DNA of 64,000 nt from Tetradesmus obliquus. Lineage: Eukaryota; Chlorophyta; Chlorophyceae; Sphaeropleales; Scenedesmaceae. A model generated the notes under the pieces. The model had not been told where the DNA came from. It saw only the letters and a program-made list of their open reading frames with translations, and searched no databases. Below are positions 35,155-44,232 of this stretch, piece by piece (positions within the stretch are counted from its first letter, which is position 1; every line of letters starts with the position of its first letter). The stretch covers positions 1 through 64,000 of the forward strand of contig CP126206.1 of the NCBI GenBank assembly GCA_030272155.1, read 5' to 3'. A program made the translations under genes and the position numbers.

Positions 35155-35683
35155 GCTGCTGCTGCTGCAGGACGTGCCCGAGCCCAGAGAGCGCGATCAC
35201 GCTGAGAAGCTGCAGAGCCAGCTCATCCTGCTGCGGGGCGCACTGGCAGCACACCGGCTGGCGCTGGCGCCGCAGCAGCTGCCGCTGGAGCCGCCAGAGC
35301 CGGAGCTGCCTCAGGCTGCTGCTGGCGGGCGCGTGTTCAGGGCGCCCGCGCTGCAGCAGCAGCAGCCGAAGGCAGAGGAGGGCAGCGGGGGTGAGAAGGA
35401 AGCTGGCAGGAAGCCACCGCAGAAGCGCGCACGAGGTGGCAGCGGCCAGCCTGCTGCTGCTGCAGCAGCAGCGGCGGCGGCTGATGACCAGCAGCAGCAA
35501 AGCGGCAGCAGCAGGCAGGCAGCTGGCAAGCGTGGCAGGGGCAAGGCTGCGCAGCAGCAGCAGCAGCGGCAGCAGCAGCAGGAGGCCGCTGAGGCATCGG
35601 GGGAGCAGCCGCCAGCTGCCAATAGCAAGCAGCAGCAGAAGGGCGCGAGCGGCGGCAGCAGGCGTGCCGCAGTCCGCAAGTAG
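13388..35683 (+). CDS. KDM3: KDM3/JMJ25-type JmjC histone H3K9 demethylase
   Basis: Exons: 13388-15766, 16833-16954, 17815-18052, 20029-20108, 20576-21266, 21527-21952, 23134-23273, 24678-24870, 25187-25323, 27460-27660, 32152-32337, 33401-33521, 34101-34208 and 35171-35683. All borders are GT/AG, all phases agree, and they give 1844 residues. Residues 1-793 are Ala/Gln-rich and probably disordered. A Cys-rich 4CXXC/RING-like finger spans 808-866 (CHDC ... CPLC, C, CKKC). A second Cys cluster lies at 938-963, as in plant IBM1/JMJ25. The JmjC core has iron ligands H1484 and D1486 (T-K-M-H-V-D-M-T-D-A-V-N) and H1628 (C-P-H-Q-V-R-N-L). The C-terminal tail is Lys/Arg-rich and probably nuclear-targeting. 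The family removes methyl groups from H3K9 using Fe(II) and 2-oxoglutarate. An optional 69-bp exon, 16264-16332, keeps frame. The start is the first ATG of the frame with a plausible protein context. Confidence 0.88.
15690..16332 (+). repeat. Donor array of KDM3 exon 1, 4 copies, ~190 bp
   Basis: The exon tail (…K-L-Y-R-Q-Q|GT) ends at 15766 and recurs ending at 15953, 16145 and 16332. The second copy has lost its GT. The fourth keeps an AG in front and a GTGAGG behind, so 16264-16332 could act as a 23-codon cassette exon in frame. Confidence 0.9.
16430..16900 (+). repeat. Acceptor array, 4 copies, ~110-118 bp (zinc-finger exon)
   Basis: CTG tract, CCCTGCAG, then the exon head E-V-D-x-Q-L-Q-L-V begins at 16491, 16608, 16715 and 16833. 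Copies 1-3 stop at the CHDC half-finger and return to intron sequence. Only copy 4 continues through the rest of the finger. Confidence 0.92.
16905..17840 (+). repeat. Donor copies then acceptor copies in the zinc-finger intron
   Basis: The exon tail ending Y-C-N-R recurs near 17012-17070 and 17153-17200. Decayed heads of the next exon (R-C-L-H-x-R) appear near 17414 and 17692 before the intact one at 17815. Confidence 0.75.
18005..18640 (+). repeat. Donor array, 6 copies (G-C-L-A-E-W-L-A-A-Q tail)
   Basis: The intact tail ends at 18052. Five further copies lie at roughly 18160, 18255, 18345, 18460 and 18580, most still followed by GTGGG or a close variant. Some share flanking intron sequence (CTGCCTGGTGTGGC), so the unit includes intron. 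Confidence 0.88.
18860..20108 (+). repeat. Acceptor array, ~10 copies, 100-140 bp
   Basis: Each unit is a CTG tract ending in TAG or CAG, followed by a head matching A-S-A-A-G-F-x-x-L-E-A-V-P-V-E-V-M-L. Copies start near 18863, 18976, 19098, 19262, 19400, 19514, 19629, 19786, 19899 and 20029. Only the last continues to L-D-K-E-R-L-N-C-D-R and a GTGAG donor. Some copies have stops or frameshifts. Confidence 0.92.
21923..22445 (+). repeat. Donor array, 6 copies, ~98 bp (D-P-I-I-V-R-E-L-K)
   Basis: The tail GACCCCATCATCGTGAGGGA and following GAGCTCAAG|GT is intact at 21952. It recurs near 22050, 22145, 22245, 22340 and 22437 with the same downstream intron blocks. Copies 3 and 5 share one flank, and copies 1 and 4 another, suggesting two-unit duplication steps. 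Confidence 0.92.
22530..23160 (+). repeat. Acceptor array, 6 copies (I-P-W-D-P-E-T-M head)
   Basis: Heads follow CTG-tract acceptors near 22532, 22631, 22774, 22904, 22992 and 23134. Copy 3 extends further (to D-Q-R) before collapsing into a CTG tract. Copies 1, 2, 4 and 5 switch after ACC(A/T)TG to a shared CTGCACT-type sequence. Only copy 6 gives the full exon. Confidence 0.92.
23200..24275 (+). repeat. Donor array, 5-6 copies, ~245 bp
   Basis: The tail D-E-S-I-K-P-A-A-F-F-T-G followed by GTGAG is intact at 23273. Copies end near 23518, 23759 and 24010, with decayed ones near 24130 and 24275. The ~245-bp unit includes a shared intron block (TTGCGT(T/G)TG, AAGCCAGCAGCC). Copy 3 is nearly perfect; others have in-frame stops. 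Confidence 0.9.
24560..24710 (+). repeat. Acceptor duplication, 2 copies, 105 bp
   Basis: TTTGCAG|CTACGCCAAGGGCTTCTGG starts at 24573, and CTTGCAG with the same head starts at 24678. The second leads into the full exon. Confidence 0.9.
25250..26835 (+). repeat. Donor array, ~13 copies (L-G-P-K-G-Y-L-A-Y-G)
   Basis: The intact exon ends at 25323. Further copies of the tail CTGGGGCCCAAGGG plus TACCTGGC and GGCAG|GTG(G/C)GC end near 25422, 25550, 25670, 25840, 25965, 26115, 26240, 26363, 26487, 26608, 26702 and 26834. Spacing varies from about 95 to 170 bp because of internal CTG tracts. Most copies keep the GT donor. Confidence 0.93.
27325..27480 (+). repeat. Acceptor duplication before the HxD exon, 2 copies
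   Basis: CAG|GTGGCGCGAGTGCTCTGGCG starts at 27334 and 27460 (126 bp apart). The first diverges just before the iron-binding H-V-D. The second carries it. Confidence 0.9.
27520..29130 (+). repeat. Donor array of the HxD exon, ~5 copies, ~317 bp
   Basis: The exon part D-A-V-N-I-L-V-D-Q-Q through D-K-E-A-G|GTGAGT is intact to 27660. Near-identical copies lie at 27829-27969 and 28146-28286, with tails only near 28550-28581 and 29110-29128. None of the copies includes the H1484/D1486 codons. Confidence 0.92.
28290..30140. other. Alternating purine-pyrimidine (TG/CG)-rich intron tract
   Basis: This part of the 4.5-kb KDM3 intron is dominated by GTGTGCGCGTG-type sequence, densest at about 29690-29765. 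Such alternating tracts favour left-handed Z-DNA. It sits exactly between the donor array and the acceptor array. Many long frames here are by-products of the simple composition. Confidence 0.8.
30235..32215 (+). repeat. Acceptor array, ~15 copies (Y-G-G-A-G-A-V-W-D-I head)
   Basis: CTGCAG|CTACGGCGGCGCTGGCGCGG-type heads recur about 15 times, for example at 30250, 30313, 30510, 30637, 30833, 30942, 31082, 31262, 31367, 31512, 31763, 31890 and 32152. Several carry on to A-R-R-S-D-V-P-x-L, then return to CTGCTGCC intron sequence. Some share larger blocks, such as the segment with ACTGCCTGTGCATTGCCTCG. Only the copy at 32152 reaches D-F-L-A-S-A-A-G-D-F and a donor. Confidence 0.92.
32290..32975 (+). 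repeat. Donor array, 6 copies (S-H-V-F-M-L-K-E-A-H tail)
   Basis: The intact tail ends at 32337. Copies end near 32454, 32567, 32701, 32881 and 32971, each ending GAGGCGCAC(A/C) and most followed by GGTG. Decay increases with distance from the exon. Confidence 0.9.
33165..33450 (+). repeat. Acceptor array, 3 copies (L-L-E-Q-H-G-V-E head)
   Basis: CTG tract, CTGCAG and the head start at 33187, 33290 and 33401. The first two end at CAGCACTCAACTGGC or CAGCACCTGACTGGC and return to a CTG tract. The third continues to the distal iron ligand exon. A decayed donor copy of that exon's tail lies at 33645-33681. Confidence 0.9.
34150..34545 (+). repeat. Donor array, 4 copies (V-G-Q-P-T-L-T-G-E tail)
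   Basis: The intact tail ends at 34208 before GTGAGC. Copies end near 34325, 34430 (still GAG|GTGAGC) and 34531. The last two remain valid-looking donors. Confidence 0.85.
35015..35240 (+). repeat. Acceptor duplication before the last KDM3 exon, 139 bp
   Basis: CTG tract, CTGCAG|GACG(C/T)GCCCGAGCCCAG starts at 35032 and 35171. The first copy runs to A-E-K-L-Q-S-Q-L-I-L-L and then leaves the exon. The second is the full last exon. Confidence 0.92.
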
Positions 35684-36097
35684 GCAGCACACGTCCTGGT
35701 GTTGGCCCAGCAGCAGCTGCTCGCGCCACTAGAGCCGGAGCTGCCGCAGGCTGCTGCTGGCGGACGCGTGTTCAGGGCGCCCGCGCTGCAGCAGCAGCAG
35801 CTGAAGGCAGAGGAGGGCAGCGGGGGTGAGAAGGAAGCTGGCAGGAAGCAATCACAGAAGCGTGCACGAGGCGGCAGCGGCCAGCCTGCTGCAGCAGCAG
35901 CAGCGGCTGAGGATGAGCAGCAGCAAGGCGGCAGCAGCAGGCTGGCAGCTGGCAAGCGTGGCAGGGGCAAGGCTGCGCAGCAGCAGCAGCAGCGGCAGAA
36001 GGCGGGCGGTGACGCATCCAGGGAGCCAGCTGCGGATGGCGAGCAGCAGCAGAAGGGCGCGAGCGGCGGCAGCAGGCGCGCTGCAGGCCGCAAGTAG
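35684..36097 (+). pseudogene. Duplicate of the KDM3 last-exon tail, with its own stop
   Basis: About 0.4 kb directly after the stop at 35683 repeats the C-terminal exon from E-P-E-L-P-Q-A-A to the end (…R-K, stop at 36097). The Ala and Gln runs differ in length and the frame is still open. It has no acceptor of its own and would lie in the 3' UTR, unless the first stop is bypassed by splicing. Confidence 0.85.
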
Positions 36098-38113
36098 GCA
36101 GCGCTTGCATAGGAACAGCGCACATGTTTGGTGATGCAGCTTTCCAGGTGTTGTGTCTTACGTAGAAGCGTGTGTGTGCTTTTGCTCAGCAATGGTGGTC
36201 CCACAACACACTGCAACCTGCGGTGCGGAGAGGTTGCGGCGCGAGTTTGTTTCAGACAGTTGTGTGAGTTGTTGCCAAGTCTTTACCAGTTGTAGCAAGC
36301 AGTATGCGTTGACATGCAATGGTGCGTGAGAAGGGAGGCAGGCCATGCTGGGCTGTGTGGCATCTCTCTGCAGGAGCCGCGCATTACAGTGCTGTTGGGT
36401 GTTGGCACTGCATGTGCTTGGATTTGAAAGCAAGCCCAATGACAAGCCGTCTGATGGGTTCTAACGGGTGCCACCCACTACCGTGTACATGTAACAAGAC
36501 AAACTGATCTGGCTCCTTCCGTTGACAAGGAATGCATAGGTAGCACCTTCCTTCTTGTATGCGGAGTTACATGTGCATTGTTTGTGAATGACGTTCAACT
36601 AGCAGTGTTATAACGGCAGTCGTCGATGAGTTGAGGCATCCACACACAGTGTTGTGGTCAGCATGTATGCTTGGCCCCCTGGGCAAGCTGAGCATGTTGC
36701 ATTCAACTGCAACACCACATGGCCGCAACTATCATGGCGTAACTATCCTTGTTGGGAATGTGTTTGCTAGCGAGACATGGTCAAGCTGTACTGGCTGTGT
36801 CTGCCACAGCCTGCGGTTGCCATGTGGCATGTACCACATATAGTAATGGAATGATCAGCCTCTGCCAAGCTGGCCTTCAGGCAAGGCAAGTTGCCAGCCT
36901 GATCAGTCACTCATGATCTTGAGCGAGAAGCAACTGTCATGCACCAGATGTGCACATACGGCATGCATGACAGCATGAGCGTACAAAAAATACTGATTCA
37001 GTCGATGCTGCTGTTCGGATGTTGTGAATGCCAAAGAAAACACTGGGGTGCCCAGCCTGGTACTACCTGGTCCTGGCAGGACCTCAAGAATGGTGGTATT
37101 GCACTGTAGAGCTGGCTGCTGTCTTGGGTCGACAAGGTATCGTTCACCCAGCAGTGTAGCATTGTTTGCAGTCAAAAGCAGCCCGCAGTCACCAGGCATG
37201 GGGTTGAGAGCGTCATGTTATCGGTGTTTGTGCCACCTGCGCCGTCCCCTTCGACATTTGTTTCATCGACGGTCATCAATCAGTCATAATAGGTTGCGTA
37301 GCAGGCTTGCACGAACTGCAGGCACAGATCAGTTGTAGTGCAGTGCACCTGGTGTATCGTGTGCGGTTGAAGAGCAAGTAAACATGCATGTTATGGTATA
37401 AAAGAGATTGGATCAAAGAAACCGGGGAAAGGAAGGTTCAAGCGTATTGTAGTGGGTCTCTCTGCGCCTCTACGCAGCCGTTTGACGTCGTGCTCCTCTC
37501 AAGATATCATCAAGGTATGAAAACTATTTACATGTTCTGCAGCCGGTTGATTCGCGCGGATCCTGCACTGCGCATCTTCACTGCAGTGGACTGCTGCTGC
37601 ACTTGCATGCTGTGTTTGTGGCAGGCAGTTCTAGCTTATCTATGCAGCCAAGACAAAAGTAAAACGTGCATTGTCCACCCGGCAGCATCAGGCATAGCAG
37701 TTGGGGTGTGGGTGCCTCAGAGCCTGCAGTGTTTGTTGTGTCCAAGGTCGGCACATGTGGCAGCAGCAATTTGGGTGTGCGGCCAAGGCAGCATGACAAC
37801 AGCAGGAACAGCAGGCACACATGCAGTGTTCTGACTGCATGAGACATCACCCTGTACAGCTGCACAACTATAGGTCTGCTATCACTCACATGGCTTCCTG
37901 CATGATCAGCAAGCACAGGCGCTGGCTGCCATGAACAAGCACTGCCATGAACTGACGTGCAAGCTGATTGATTGTGCATGCCTGTGTCAGAGCAGCCTTT
38001 CATGGTGGGACTTCAGAGTTTCCTGCACTCTGCTGCCTGCCTCCATCATGCAGCACAGCTCAGCTGCCCTGTGTGTGCCCTGTGTGTGCTGCCCTGTGTG
38101 CTGCTGTAGTGCA
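36098..38113. other. Intergenic, nothing recognised
   Basis: About 2 kb with few CAG/CTG tracts. Short frames on both strands have no recognisable domain. It should hold the KDM3 3' UTR and the promoter or untranslated exons of the next gene. Confidence 0.5.
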
Positions 38114-38277
38114 ATGGGCCACTCCAAGGCTGTGCTCAGGATCAAGGCGCGCAACAGGCTTGCCGCCCAAGCTTCGGTTGCCAAGCGCAAAAGGATGAGG
38201 ATGGGTGACCAGTATGTGGAAGGGCAGCAGGAAGGAGCAGCAGATGGGCAGCAGGATGGTGCAGATGGCGCCCAACA

Positions 38278-38310
<33 letters not shown>

Positions 38311-40694
38311 GCCAGGAGCAGCTGCAGGCGATGAGCTGCTGCTGCAGCAACACGATACAGTGCAGCTACATGAACTTGCTGATGTGGCTGCTGCTGCCGC
38401 AGCTGCTGCAGCAGCAGGAGGAGCTGGGAGCATCACAGCAGGCGTAAATGGGCTGGGTGGTGCATCAGGGCTGCAGCAGCTGCAGGTGGGCCGAAGCAGA
38501 GCCAGGCATTGCTGCATGTGCTCCTGTTGAACAAACCATCAGATGCACCTGCCGCGCGACGCAAATGCTTTGTACAGCAACGCTTGCCTCCCGCGATAGG
38601 GGGCACCTGCTTACTGCCAATGCACCAAAGCACTACACTGCCGTGCATTCTCAGGTACCTGGCAATGGCCGCCCAAAGGGTTTGTTCATGCGGCATACGC
38701 AATGCACTACAGATGCGCTGAGCGTTGTTTGCAGTGAGTTGCTTCTGCTGTGATGTCGCCTGCAGCGCACCAACGCTATTCCGTTTGACCACACTGTGTG
38801 CTGCTGCTGCCGCTGCTGCTGCGATCGTGCCTTTGTGCAGGCCCAGCTGCGCATTGGCAGCAGTGGCCGCGGCCATGACAGTGGCCAGTGCTGCGACTGG
38901 GCTGCCTGGGAGATGCCTGGGCGGCTCACAATTCAGGTAAGCCCAGTGGGGGACAATGCAGAGCAGCAGTGCAAGAGTCGGCATTGTGTTCCATTATGTT
39001 CACTCTCCTTTTCTGGTGTCAGACCATGTGTTCACCCTCTTGAGGCTCATTTGAGATGGTGCCAGGACCCACCTGTAACAATCCCCTCTCAATGCAGAGC
39101 AGCAGTGCCAGCAGCAGTGCCAGCAGCAGTGCATTGCTGTGCGCGTGTGCTTTGGACTTGGCGCAGCAACGAAGCAGCAGGTATAGCATTAGCTTGACCC
39201 AAGGCTCGGCCTATGCGGCCAGCAACATACAGCTGGTGCAGGCAGCACCAGCCTCTCGTTGTGCCAGGAGTCCCTCTCCTGCGCCAGCAGCCAGCCTCAC
39301 ACAGTCACAGCCGGGGCCGGGAGGGGGGGGGGGGGGGGGGAGGGCGTTGATGCTATGGCTTGATGGGTAACATGCTGACATACTTACTGCTTGGTGTGTG
39401 TGCCTGCTGGCTGTTGGTGCAGGAGACGGACTCCTGGCACAACCAGCCGCTGGTGCTGCCCAGCAGCCAGCCTCACAGTGTGGGGTGCACACACACTCAC
39501 AGCCTGGTGTACCTGCCTGCTGCCTGCTGGTGCAGCAGTAGCTTGCAACCAGTAGCTTGCAATCAGTCAAACCATAATTCTGTATTTCAAATTTGCTGGC
39601 GCAGGAGATGGACTCCTGGCACAATGAGGAGCTGGTGCTGTTCCAACTCGTGTTGCACTGCTACGGCATGCATTCTGATGTGCTGGTGTGTGTGCACGTG
39701 CTGCCTGCTGTGTCTGCTGTGCCTGCTGTGCCTGCTGGTGCAGGAGATGGACTCCTGGCACAACGAGGGGCTTGTGCTGCCTCCCTTTGTGCTGGACTGC
39801 TATGCTGCGCTGCTGGGAATGGGCAGCATCTCTGATGCCGCGGATTGGCTGCAGATGCATGCCGCGCTGGGCAGCAGCAAGGAAGCCATGGGGGTGAGCT
39901 GCAGGCAGCATGCTGCAGGTTTACGGCAGCAGCGCATCGCACACTTGTTCTCATGCAGACTGGCTGCAGATGCATGCCGCGCTGGGCAGCAGCAAGGAAG
40001 CCATGGGGGTGAGCTGCAGGCAGCATGCTGCAGGTTTACGGCAGCAGCGCATTGCACACTTGTTCTCATGCAGACTGGCTGCAGATGCATGCCGCGCTGG
40101 GCAGCAGCAAGGAAGCCATGGGGTGAGCTGCAGGCAGCATGCTGCAGGTTTACGGCAGCAGCGCATTGCACACCTGTTCTCATGCAGACTGGCTGCAGAT
40201 GCATGCCGCGCTGGGCAGCAGCAAGGAAGCCATGGGGGTGAGCTGCAGGCAGCATGCTGCAGGTTTACGGCAGCAGCGCATTGCACACCTGTTCTCATGC
40301 AGACTGGCTGCAGATGCATGCCGCGTTGGGCAGCAGCAACGAAGCCATGGGGGTGAGCTGCAGACAGCATGCTGCGGGATGCCGGCAGCAGCGCATTGCA
40401 CACTTGTTCTCATGCAGAGTGTGCAACAGCGTGCGGCGCTGGGCAGCAGCAAGCAAGATGGGGGTGAGACAGCAAGACAGCATGCTGTGAGATGCCTGCA
40501 GCATGCTGCGTCGCAAGCAGCAGACTGCACCCTTGCTGTTATGAAGAGTGTGCAACGGCGGATGAGCTGCATGCATGCTTTTTATGTTGTTGGTGCTTGG
40601 CTTTCACATCTGCTCAGCGCACGGATGCGGTTGCATCCCGGGTCCAGCATTTGACGCTGCTTCACAAGTAACCACTTTACATCCGTACTCTGGC

Positions 40695-40738
<44 letters not shown>

Positions 40739-43511
40739 CGTCCCTGCTGTCCTGGCTGCTGCCCACGCTGACTCCTGACAAGAGCTGCGAGGGCTACGAG
40801 CAACTCATCAGCGAGACAGCCGCCACGCTACACCCGCTGCTGCAGATGTGAGCGGCAGGCAGCAGTGCAGTGCTGCAGTGCTTCAGCAGCGATAGCTGGC
40901 GCAGCTGTGCAAGTGCAGCAGCTAGGAGCTACCCCAACAGCCGCTGCACGCATGAGCAGGTGCATTTTTTATGGGTGCTGCAGGCCTGACTGACTCACTG
41001 ACTGACTGCATGCCACCCTGCCACCCTGCCACTCTGCCACCCTGCCAGGCCTCCCTCCCAGGTGCTGCTGCAGGCCACTGCCAGCAGCTGACCTGCTGTC
41101 CTGCCTGCCTGCCCGCTCGCCTTCCCTGCCCTACCAGGCCTCCCTCCCAGGTGCTGCTGCAGCCAGCCATCACGTGCCTTACTGTCCTGCTGCCTGCCTG
41201 CCCGCCTGACTGCCGCCGTGCCACCCTGCCACCCTTCCATGGCAGGCCTCCGTCCCAGGTGCTGCTGCAGGCCTGCCTGCCTGACTGATTGACCAACTGA
41301 CCGACTGACTGACTGACTGACTGACTGACTGACTGACTGACTGACTGACTGACTGACTGACTGATTGACTGACTGATTGACTAGCCGATTGCCACCCTGC
41401 CACCCTGCCAGGCCTCCTTCCCAGGTGCTGCTGCAGGCCACTGCCAGCAGCTACGGCGCCCTGGCCAGCGCCCTGCAGCAGCAGCAGCAGCAGCAGCAAC
41501 AGCTGGCAGCAGGCCAGCAGCAGCTGGCGCCTGGCCAGCAGGGCGTGCCTGTGATGGATGCACGCGGGCAGCACAGCAGCTCACAGGTAGGTGGGGCGCA
41601 GGGCTCGGCGCTAGCTGCAGTGACAGCAGGTGCTTTTTTGGTATTTCATCGCATGCGTGTGTGTAGTTGGTATGCTGCGACGTGTGCAACCAGCAGTTTA
41701 GCCATAGCCCTCAGTATAGTTGTGATGTGCGGGTTTTACCAACAAGTTGCGTCTGCACACCGCATTGCTTGAAGATGCGTGAATGTGCACCTTACTCTAT
41801 GAATTCGTCGTTTTTGCACCGCACGCCCCTCCTCAGGACGTGGCAGACTGGCTGCGCCGGCAGCAGGCGGAGGGCAGGCTGGCTGCCGCAGTGCTGATGC
41901 CGCAGCACACATGACTGTCTGTCACAGCTCGTTGCTGCTCAGTTTTCTGCATATGCACCTGCCTGCTGCTTTCAGGACGTCGCGGACTGGCTGCGCCGGC
42001 AGCAGGGGGAGGGCCGGCTGGCTGCTGCGGTGCTGATGCCGCAGCACAGCTGTGAGGCTGGCGTGGCCTTTGCCAAGCGCGTGCTGCATGCACACATGCC
42101 TGTGGCTTTTCCCGCGCTGGGCGCTGGCGGCTTCCGGGAGGCTGCCATGATGCGCGGCACGGGGTTTGCCAAGCTCAACTTGCTGCTGGAGCTGGCCGTG
42201 GCACGGTGGGCGGGGTTCAGGGTTTAGGTTTTGCTGCAGTGTGAGCGACACAGCTTGCTGCTAGTTGCCTGGCTTCCGGGAGGCTGCCATGATGCGCGGC
42301 ACCGGCTTTGCCAAGCTCAACTTGCTGCTGGAGCTGGCCGTGGCACGGTGGGCGGGGTTTTAGGGTCTAGGGTTTGCTGCAGTGTGGGGCCATGCGCTTG
42401 TGTAGGTGGCGCTGCACTGCTGCCATGATGCGCGGCACTGGCTGTGCCAAGCTCAACCTGCTGCTGGAGCTGGCCGTGGCACGGTGGGTGGTGTTAAGGG
42501 TTTGTTCAGGGTTTAGGGTTTGTGGCGGTATGGGGGCATGCACTTGTGCAGGTGGTGCTGCACTGCTGCAGCTTCGGCAGCAGCACTGCTGGCATGGCTT
42601 TGGTGGTGGGCGATGAGAGGAGGCCAGAACAGGCATCATGTACGGTAACAGGCATCATGTACGGTAACAGGCATCATGTACGGTAACAGGCATCATGTAC
42701 GGTAGGACAGCTTGGTGCTAGCTGCAGCAGCTGCATGCAGCATGCTGCAGCAGCACGCTGCCTTGCATGGGTATACAGGTACACTGCTGTTGTGGGCTGC
42801 TGCTCAACAGGCATGCTACAACCGTGCTGGCTGCTGCTGTGCTAGGTAGGCCACTGTGGCCAGGGACAGCATTGCGGGACGCAGCAGCCTGCCGCCACAC
42901 TGCTGCTGTCTCTGCTGACCAACATGCTGCAACACTGCCCTGCCGGCTGCTGGCTGCTGCTGTGCCAGGTGGGCCACTGTGGCCGGGGACAGCAGCCTGG
43001 CGCCACACATGCATATACTGCTGCTGTTTCTGCTACTCAACAATCATGCTACAACCGTGCTGCCTGCTGCTGTGCCAGGTGGGCCACTGTGGCCGGGGAC
43101 AGCATCGCGGCATGCAGCAGCCTGGCCCCCCTGGGCAGCCCCGAGGGCTATGCTGCGCTGGCAGCAGCAGTAAGGGCTGTCCTGGTGGGCAGTGCGCGTG
43201 CTGATGCATGCGTGGCCAGGGCAGAGGAGGCAGCAAAGCAGGCAGCACTGAAAGCAGCTGCGGCACAGGCAGCCAAGCCCGGCAGTGCAGCAGTCAAGAA
43301 GGCAGCAGATGCTGCCGCATTGCTGGCTGGGGCTGCCAGGCAGCATGCGCAGCAGGCAGAGCAGGCTGCGGAGAGTGTAGGGGCCAGCAAGGACGCTGTG
43401 GCGGCAGCAGGCAAGGCAGCAGAGGCAGCAGATGCGTCTGCTGCAGCTGCGGCAGCAGCTCTGGATGCAGCAGGCTTTGGTACAAGCACGGCAGCTGCAT
43501 GCCGCACCCCT

Positions 43512-43554
<43 letters not shown>

Positions 43555-44181
43555 GCATTGACGATGAGGCGCTGGTGATGCGCGTGCCGTACATCTACAA
43601 CGCCAACCCATGTGACAGGGGCACCGCAGACGACTCACTGCTGGCAAGCTATGAGGCGCTGGGCCTGCTGCAGCACTTCCCCGCCACAAGCGGCAGCAAA
43701 CTCAAGACGGTGCGTGCTGTAACCTGGTGTCTGCGTCACTAGGGTTATGCCGCATACGCAGCTTACACTCTCTGTGTGGAATGTGACTGCTGCAATGACC
43801 TGACCATGACGGTGCGTGCTGCAGCGCGGGCTGACTGGGCAGACTGGACCAGGACTAGCAGTGGCAGCAAATGCAAGCAGTTTGCTGCCTCCAGACGCAT
43901 GCTTGGCAGGAGCGGCTGCCACTATCTGCGTGTTGTTTCTTGTAAATTTGACGGCTCATCAGTGTGTGTTGAATGGGTATACGCCTGTTCGGTGTGGGGC
44001 TGCCAGCTTGACGCACCCTCTGCAGCTGTATCATCACCAACGTCGCTCATGGGAGCTGCTTGGTAAGCTTCAAAACACCATCATCATCACACACGTGCTT
44101 TACAGCAAAACCCTCAGCTCCTTTCTGCGCTTGTGCTGCACCTGTAGGGGTTCACTTGGCTGACAGCCAGCCCAGCAGCGG

Positions 44182-44232
<51 letters not shown>

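Noticed and set aside
41281-41383. (GACT)n tract as a possible functional element
   Set aside because: A simple tetranucleotide expansion inside an intron. No evidence for a role beyond being part of an acceptor-array unit.
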